Part shown: positions 59,740 through 64,000 of the stretch, in pieces
Numbering within the stretch: position 1 is the first letter of the stretch
Layout of the letters: each line of letters begins with the position of its first letter
Assembly: GCF_024397895.1 (NCBI RefSeq)
Contig: NZ_CP073346.1
Span: forward strand, 2,046,001-2,110,000
DNA length: 64,000 bases
Reading direction: 5' to 3'
Source: Pseudomonas benzenivorans
Lineage (GTDB): Bacteria > Pseudomonadota > Gammaproteobacteria > Pseudomonadales > Pseudomonadaceae
The notes under the pieces: generated by a model
Told to the model about the DNA's origin: nothing
The model's database searches: none
What the model saw: the letters and a program-made list of their open reading frames with translations, nothing else
Made by a program: the position numbers and the translations under genes

Positions 59740-59759
59740 ATTAGAAACCGCATACTAGC
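59740..59759. promoter_or_regulatory. Candidate PhaD operator upstream of phaI
   Basis: Plus strand ATTAGA, 8-bp spacer, ACTAGC. The half-sites are less symmetric than in the other copies, but on the minus strand 14 of 20 positions equal the phaC1 site. Confidence 0.55.
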
Positions 59760-59767
59760 CGGCGCAA
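59740..59767 (-). promoter_or_regulatory. Sigma-70 promoter of phaIF
   Basis: On the minus strand TTGCGC, 16-bp spacer, TCTAAT (5/6 match), 73 bp before the phaI ATG. The candidate PhaD operator covers the -10 and most of the spacer. Confidence 0.55.
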
Positions 59768-59784
59768 TTCGCCCCGCGCCGATC

Positions 59785-60063
59785 TCAAGCCTTGAGATTC
59801 TTGTCCAGCACCTCTTCGATCTGCCGCTTGATGCTGCCGCCCATGGCCGACAACAGCAGGCCGAGCTTGAGTTCCACGCGCACGCGGTCTTCGCCTACCT
59901 CGATACGGCCGTCGGCACCGCTGCGCTTGAATTCCAGGATGTCGCCGCTCCAGCGGTACTGCACGTCGAAATCACGGGCCAGGCGCTCGGCCAGCTGCTC
60001 GGCCTTCTCCCGGGCCGCCTCACGGCCAAGGCTATGGGGGCGTTCCACGGCAATTCTGGTCAT
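59785..60063 (-). CDS. PHA-locus small protein (PHA granule region family)
   Basis: A 92-aa protein of the polyhydroxyalkanoic-acid-system family (PF09650 type). It has an N-terminal MTRIAVERPHSLGREAAREKAEQLAERLA, then a beta region with VRVELKLGLLLSAMGGSIKRQIEEVLDKNL. The ATG at 60063 has GAGGAGA upstream. It lies upstream of phaI on the same strand, but the phaI promoter follows it. Function is unproven; it is found next to pha genes in Pseudomonas. Confidence 0.85.
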   Translation of the reverse strand: MTRIAVERPHSLGREAAREKAEQLAERLARDFDVQYRWSGDILEFKRSGADGRIEVGEDRVRVELKLGLLLSAMGGSIKRQIEEVLDKNLKA

Positions 60064-60147
60064 GATCTTTCTCCTCACTGCGAGCTTCGATGGCGCGACT
60101 ATATCAGCCCCTGGCCGCTGCTCGCGCGGCCCGGCGCTGCGCACGCC

Positions 60148-60176
60148 AAGACAAAGGTAGGCCGCAGGTTTAGAAT
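60148..60176 (+). promoter_or_regulatory. Candidate ubiE promoter
   Basis: AAGACA (4/6), 17-bp spacer, TAGAAT (5/6), 44 bp before the ubiE ATG. Confidence 0.5.
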
Positions 60177-60220
60177 GGCCGCCACTTTGATTCAGCCTCT
60201 TTTGTTTAGGTAAGGGCGAC

Positions 60221-60991
60221 ATGACCGACACGCGCAAGCGCAGCGACAGCGAACCCACCACGCACTTCGGCTTTCAGGACGTCCCGGAAAGCCAGAAGGC
60301 GCAGAAGGTCGCCGAAGTCTTCCACTCGGTGGCCGCCAAGTACGACCTGATGAACGACTTGCTCTCCGGCGGCATGCACCGCCTGTGGAAGCGCTTCACC
60401 ATCGAGCTGTCCGGGGTACGCCTGGGCAATCGGGTACTGGACATCGCCGGCGGCACCGGCGACCTGACCAAGCAGTTCGCCCGCCTGGTCGGCCCGGAAG
60501 GTGAGGTTGTGCTGGCCGACATCAACGAATCGATGCTCAAGGTCGGCCGTGACCGCCTGCTCGACCGCGGCGTGGCCGGCAACGTCAAGTTCGTCCAGGC
60601 CGACGCCGAGAAGCTGCCGTTCCCCGACAATCACTTCGACTGCGTGACCATCGCCTTCGGCCTGCGCAACGTGACGCACAAGGAAGACGCCCTGCGCTCC
60701 ATGCTGCGCGTGCTCAAGCCCGGCGGCCGGCTACTGGTGCTGGAGTTCTCCAAGCCGTCGAGCGCGCTGCTGTCGAAGGTCTACGACACCTACTCGTTCA
60801 GCTTCATGCCGCTGATGGGCAAACTGATCACCAACGATTCCGAGAGCTACCGCTACCTGGCCGAGTCGATCCGCATGCACCCGGACCAGAACACGCTCAA
60901 GGCGATGATGATCGAGGCCGGCTTCGAGCGGGTGACGTACCACAACATGACCGGCGGCATCGTCGCCCTGCACCGCGGCATCAAGCCCTGA
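60221..60991 (+). CDS. ubiE: Ubiquinone/menaquinone C-methyltransferase
   Basis: A 256-aa SAM-dependent enzyme that methylates the 2-position of the quinol ring. UbiE signatures are [18 protein letters not shown] and the SAM site [11 protein letters not shown], then [25 protein letters not shown]. Its stop shares one base with the ubiJ start (TGATG). It heads the ubiE-ubiJ-ubiB operon. Confidence 0.97.
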   Translation: MTDTRKRSDSEPTTHFGFQDVPESQKAQKVAEVFHSVAAKYDLMNDLLSGGMHRLWKRFTIELSGVRLGNRVLDIAGGTGDLTKQFARLVGPEGEVVLADINESMLKVGRDRLLDRGVAGNVKFVQADAEKLPFPDNHFDCVTIAFGLRNVTHKEDALRSMLRVLKPGGRLLVLEFSKPSSALLSKVYDTYSFSFMPLMGKLITNDSESYRYLAESIRMHPDQNTLKAMMIEAGFERVTYHNMTGGIVALHRGIKP

Positions 60992-61608
60992 TGCTCCTGA
61001 GCGGGCTGCTGGCCGGGGTCGAACACGGCCTCAACCGGGTCCTGGCGATGGACGGCACGGCCCTGCCGCGCCTGGCCCGCCTGCGCGGCCGGGTGATCGA
61101 GCTGGACTGCCGACAGCCCAGCCTGCAGCTGTTCGTCCTGGCCGACGAGCAGGGCCTGCGCCTGGCGGCGAACTGGGCCGGCGAGGCCGACTGCCGCCTG
61201 AGCGGCCCGGCCGCCAGTCTGCTGCGCCTGGCCACTAGCGATGACAAGAGTGCCGTGCTGCACAGCCCCGAGGTCGAGCTGGAAGGCGACAGCGCCGTGC
61301 TGCTGGAGCTGGTCGGCATTCTCCAGGACCTCGAGCTGGACTGGGAGTACGAGCTGGCACGCTGGCTCGGCCCGGTCGCCACTCAGCTGCTCGGCAGTCA
61401 CCTGCGCAGCCGCGCCGAGTGGACCGCCCAGAGCCTGGACAGCCTGCGCCTGAACCTGGCCGACTACCTCAGCGAGGAGTCGCGCAGCCTGGTCGGCCGC
61501 CGCGAGGCCGATGCCCGCTTCGCCGAACTGGACAGCCTCAAACTCGCCCTCGACCGTCTCGATGCGCGTATCGAACGCATCGCCCAACGCCATAAGCCCA
61601 CTCCATGA
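60991..61608 (+). CDS. ubiJ: Ubiquinone biosynthesis accessory factor UbiJ
   Basis: A 205-aa protein with an SCP2-type lipid-binding domain (about 12-115) and a C-terminal coiled coil ([25 protein letters not shown]) that pairs with UbiK. It supports the soluble Ubi complex. Location between ubiE and ubiB is diagnostic. Confidence 0.93.
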   Translation: MLLSGLLAGVEHGLNRVLAMDGTALPRLARLRGRVIELDCRQPSLQLFVLADEQGLRLAANWAGEADCRLSGPAASLLRLATSDDKSAVLHSPEVELEGDSAVLLELVGILQDLELDWEYELARWLGPVATQLLGSHLRSRAEWTAQSLDSLRLNLADYLSEESRSLVGRREADARFAELDSLKLALDRLDARIERIAQRHKPTP

Positions 61609-63194
61609 AGCTGCTCGCCGTTCGCCGTCTGCTGCGCATCCAGCGCGTGATCATCCGCTACCAGCTGGATGACCTGCTGTTCGACCTGCCGCTGCCGCTG
61701 TGGCTGCGCGCCCTGCGCTACGCGCTGCCGTGGCACTGGCTGCCGCGCAGGATCGCGACCCAGTCGCGAGGCGCGCGGGTGCGCCTGGCACTGGAAGAGC
61801 TGGGCCCGATCTTCATCAAGTTCGGCCAATTGCTCTCCACCCGCCGCGACCTGCTGCCACCGGATGTGGCCGATGAGCTGGCCAAGCTGCAGGACCAGGT
61901 GCCGCCCTTCGACCCGGCCCATTCCGTGGCTCTGATCGAGGCCCAGCTGGGCGCCAAGGTCGGCGAGCTGTTCGCCCGCTTCGACGCCAAGCCGCTGGCC
62001 TCCGCCTCGGTCGCCCAGGTCCACGCCGCGCAGCTCAAGAGCGGCGAAGAAGTGGTGGTCAAGGTGATCCGCCCCGGCCTCAAGCCGGTGATCCGCCAGG
62101 ACCTGGCCTGGCTGTTCGTGCTCGCCAAGCTGGCCGAGAAGGCCTCCCCCGACGCCCGTCGCCTGCGTCCGGTGGAGGTGGTCAGCGATTACGAGAAGAC
62201 CATCTACGACGAGCTCGACCTGCTGCGCGAGGCGGCCAACGCCAGCCAGCTCAAGCGCAATTTCGAGGGCTCGCCGTTGCTCTACGTGCCCCAGGTCTAC
62301 TGGGACCTGTGCCGGCCCAAGGTGCTGGTGATGGAGCGCATCTACGGCGTGCCGGTGACCGACCTGGCCAGCCTGGCCGACCAGCGCACCGACATGAAGC
62401 TGCTGGCCGAGCGCGGCGTGGAGATTTTCTTCACCCAGGTGTTCCGCGACAGCTTCTTCCACGCCGACATGCACCCCGGCAACATCTTCGTCAGCACCCG
62501 CCAACCGTGGAACCCGCAGTACATCGCCATCGACTGCGGCATCATCGGCAGCCTCACCCCAGAAGACCAGGACTACCTGGCGCGCAACCTGCTGGCCTTC
62601 TTCAAGCGCGACTACCGCCGCGTCGCCCAGCTGCACATCGACTCCGGCTGGGTGCCGGCCACCACCCGGGTCAACGACTTCGAGGCGGCCATCCGCACCG
62701 TCTGCGAGCCGATCTTCGAGCGGCCGCTCAAGGACATCTCCTTTGGCCAGCTGCTGCTGCGCCTGTTCCAGACCGCGCGGCGCTTCAACATGGAGGTGCA
62801 GCCGCAACTGGTGCTGCTGCAGAAGACCCTGCTCAACATCGAGGGCCTGGGGCGCCAGCTTTACCCGGACCTCGACCTGTGGAGCACCGCCCAGCCCTTC
62901 CTCGAGCGCTGGATGCGCGAGCGCATCAGCCCGCGCCACCTGCTGCGCAACCTGCAGCAGCAGGTCGAGCAGGTCCCTCACCTGTCGCAGATGGCCCGCG
63001 ATACGCTGGAGCGGCTCAATCAACAGCAGCCGGTGGTCCGGGTCGAGTCGGCGGACAACCGGCAATGGCCGATCCGCCTGCTCGGTGCGCTGCTGATTGC
63101 CGGCGCCGCGGCCCAGGGTCTGACCCTCAGCCTGCCCGCCTGGCCCAGCTGGGCCATGCTGGCCGGCGGTCTATACCTGGTGCTGCGCCGATAG
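61605..63194 (+). CDS. ubiB: Ubiquinone biosynthesis kinase-like protein UbiB
   Basis: A 529-aa ADCK/COQ8-family atypical kinase. KxGQ motif [17 protein letters not shown] is followed by the Ala-rich loop [13 protein letters not shown], invariant lysine in [22 protein letters not shown] and IDCGIIGSL. Two C-terminal hydrophobic helices anchor it to the inner membrane. It probably extracts or presents quinone precursors. The ATG overlaps the ubiJ stop by 4 bp. Confidence 0.97.
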   Translation: MKLLAVRRLLRIQRVIIRYQLDDLLFDLPLPLWLRALRYALPWHWLPRRIATQSRGARVRLALEELGPIFIKFGQLLSTRRDLLPPDVADELAKLQDQVPPFDPAHSVALIEAQLGAKVGELFARFDAKPLASASVAQVHAAQLKSGEEVVVKVIRPGLKPVIRQDLAWLFVLAKLAEKASPDARRLRPVEVVSDYEKTIYDELDLLREAANASQLKRNFEGSPLLYVPQVYWDLCRPKVLVMERIYGVPVTDLASLADQRTDMKLLAERGVEIFFTQVFRDSFFHADMHPGNIFVSTRQPWNPQYIAIDCGIIGSLTPEDQDYLARNLLAFFKRDYRRVAQLHIDSGWVPATTRVNDFEAAIRTVCEPIFERPLKDISFGQLLLRLFQTARRFNMEVQPQLVLLQKTLLNIEGLGRQLYPDLDLWSTAQPFLERWMRERISPRHLLRNLQQQVEQVPHLSQMARDTLERLNQQQPVVRVESADNRQWPIRLLGALLIAGAAAQGLTLSLPAWPSWAMLAGGLYLVLRR

Positions 63195-63260
63195 CCAGGT
63201 CCGAGCGGCACTGGCACACTAGACCTCTATCCGACAGGCCCGCGACGGGCGGAAGTAGCG

Positions 63261-63662
63261 ATGAACGATTGGCTAGACGAGATCAACTGGAGCAGCGACG
63301 GCCTGGTGCCGGCGATTGCCCAGGACCACCAGACCGGCCGCGTGCTGATGATGGCCTGGATGAACCGCGAGGCCCTGGCCCTGACCGCGGCCGAACAGCG
63401 GGCCATCTACTGGTCACGTTCGCGGGGCAAGCTGTGGCGCAAGGGCGAGGAGTCCGGCCACGTGCAGAAGCTGCATGAGCTGCGCCTCGACTGCGATGCC
63501 GACGTGATCATCCTCAAGGTCGAACAGCTGGGCGGCATCGCCTGCCACACCGGCCGGGAAAGCTGCTTCTACCGGGTGTTCGACAACGGCGCCTGGAAAA
63601 CCGTCGATGCGGTGCTCAAAGACCCGCACGCCATCTACAGCGCAGGACACTCCCATGACTGA
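63261..63662 (+). CDS. hisI: Phosphoribosyl-AMP cyclohydrolase
   Basis: A 133-aa zinc enzyme for the third step of histidine synthesis. Metal ligands are the cysteines in LDCDADVI and [10 protein letters not shown], and [20 protein letters not shown] is the family signature. It is a stand-alone HisI, not fused to HisE as in E. coli. It overlaps hisE by 8 bp. The 66-bp gap after ubiB shows no strong promoter. Confidence 0.96.
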   Translation: MNDWLDEINWSSDGLVPAIAQDHQTGRVLMMAWMNREALALTAAEQRAIYWSRSRGKLWRKGEESGHVQKLHELRLDCDADVIILKVEQLGGIACHTGRESCFYRVFDNGAWKTVDAVLKDPHAIYSAGHSHD

Positions 63663-63987
63663 CACCCTGAGTCGCCTGGCCGAGGTGCTGGAGGCGCGCA
63701 AGGGCGCCGCCGCCGACAGTTCCTATGTCGCCAGCCTGTACCACAAGGGCCTGAACAAGATTCTCGAGAAGGTCGGCGAGGAGTCGGTGGAAACCATTCT
63801 CGCCGCCAAGGACGCCGCCGCCAGCGGCGACTGCAGCGACCTTATCTATGAAACCGCCGACCTGTGGTTCCACAGTATGGTCATGCTCGCCGCCCTCGGC
63901 CAGCATCCGCAGGCGGTGCTGGACGAGCTGGACCGGCGCTTCGGCCTGTCCGGGCACGCGGAAAAAGCCGCGCGCCCGCAGAACTGA
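63655..63987 (+). CDS. hisE: Phosphoribosyl-ATP pyrophosphatase
   Basis: A 110-aa all-helical enzyme for the second step of histidine synthesis. [16 protein letters not shown] and [17 protein letters not shown] carry the MazG-like EExxE and ExxD metal sites. The ATG at 63655 is preferred to the frame start at 63607, which lies in hisI. Only 13 bp follow before the window ends. Confidence 0.95.
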   Translation: MTDTLSRLAEVLEARKGAAADSSYVASLYHKGLNKILEKVGEESVETILAAKDAAASGDCSDLIYETADLWFHSMVMLAALGQHPQAVLDELDRRFGLSGHAEKAARPQN

Positions 63988-64000
63988 ATCACTCACTTAC

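Overview
The window is high-GC DNA from the chromosome of a Pseudomonas-type gammaproteobacterium. The evidence is the two-synthase medium-chain-length PHA locus (phaC1-phaZ-phaC2-phaD with divergent phaI-phaF), the pilMNOPQ-ponA block, and a core gene order (gltB-gltD-hemE, aroK-aroB-damX, maeB, rpmE-priA-argS, hslVU, ubiE-ubiJ-ubiB, hisI-hisE). As recalled from memory, this order matches P. aeruginosa PAO1 around PA5025-PA5067. No tRNA, rRNA, insertion sequence, CRISPR array or prophage was seen.

Layout. 1-5.3 kb: end of an O-acetylhomoserine sulfhydrylase gene, an alpha/beta hydrolase with a LysR regulator, trxC, a tandem universal stress protein and a ParA-family ATPase. 5.3-22.4 kb: a 19-gene aryl polyene (APE) type II polyketide operon on the plus strand, in which 16 of 18 gene junctions overlap. 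22.4-30.6 kb: two small envelope proteins, then hemE, gltD and gltB on the minus strand. 30.6-38.9 kb: damX, aroB, aroK, pilQ, pilP, pilO, pilN and pilM on the minus strand; pilN-pilQ is clearly poorer in GC. 39-45.4 kb: ponA, maeB, an M48 lipoprotein protease, a thermonuclease-family protein and rpmE. 45.6-52.8 kb: priA, argS, a SPOR protein, hslV, hslU and a DUF971 protein. 52.8-60.1 kb: the PHA locus. 60.2-64 kb: ubiquinone genes and hisI-hisE.

The APE operon is the main accessory element. It encodes an aromatic amino acid ammonia-lyase (starter supply), an acyl-CoA synthetase fused to a dehydratase, two carrier proteins, a ketosynthase with its chain-length-factor-like partner, a second ketosynthase, a ketoreductase and a second dehydratase. 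It also encodes two acyltransferases, a glycosyltransferase, a thioesterase, a methyltransferase, and an export set (LolA-like protein, MMPL pump, DUF3261 lipoprotein). An added flavoprotein carries the WxWxIP signature of flavin-dependent halogenases, so the pigment may be halogenated; this is an inference from sequence.

In the PHA locus a near-identical 20-bp inverted repeat (ATTAG-type half-sites, 8-bp spacer) lies upstream of phaC1, phaC2 and phaI. It is the best candidate for the operator of the TetR-family regulator PhaD. Other clear regulatory signals are a sigma-32-like promoter before hslVU, a sigma-54-like element before phaC1, and an rpmE terminator that lies inside the start of the next gene.
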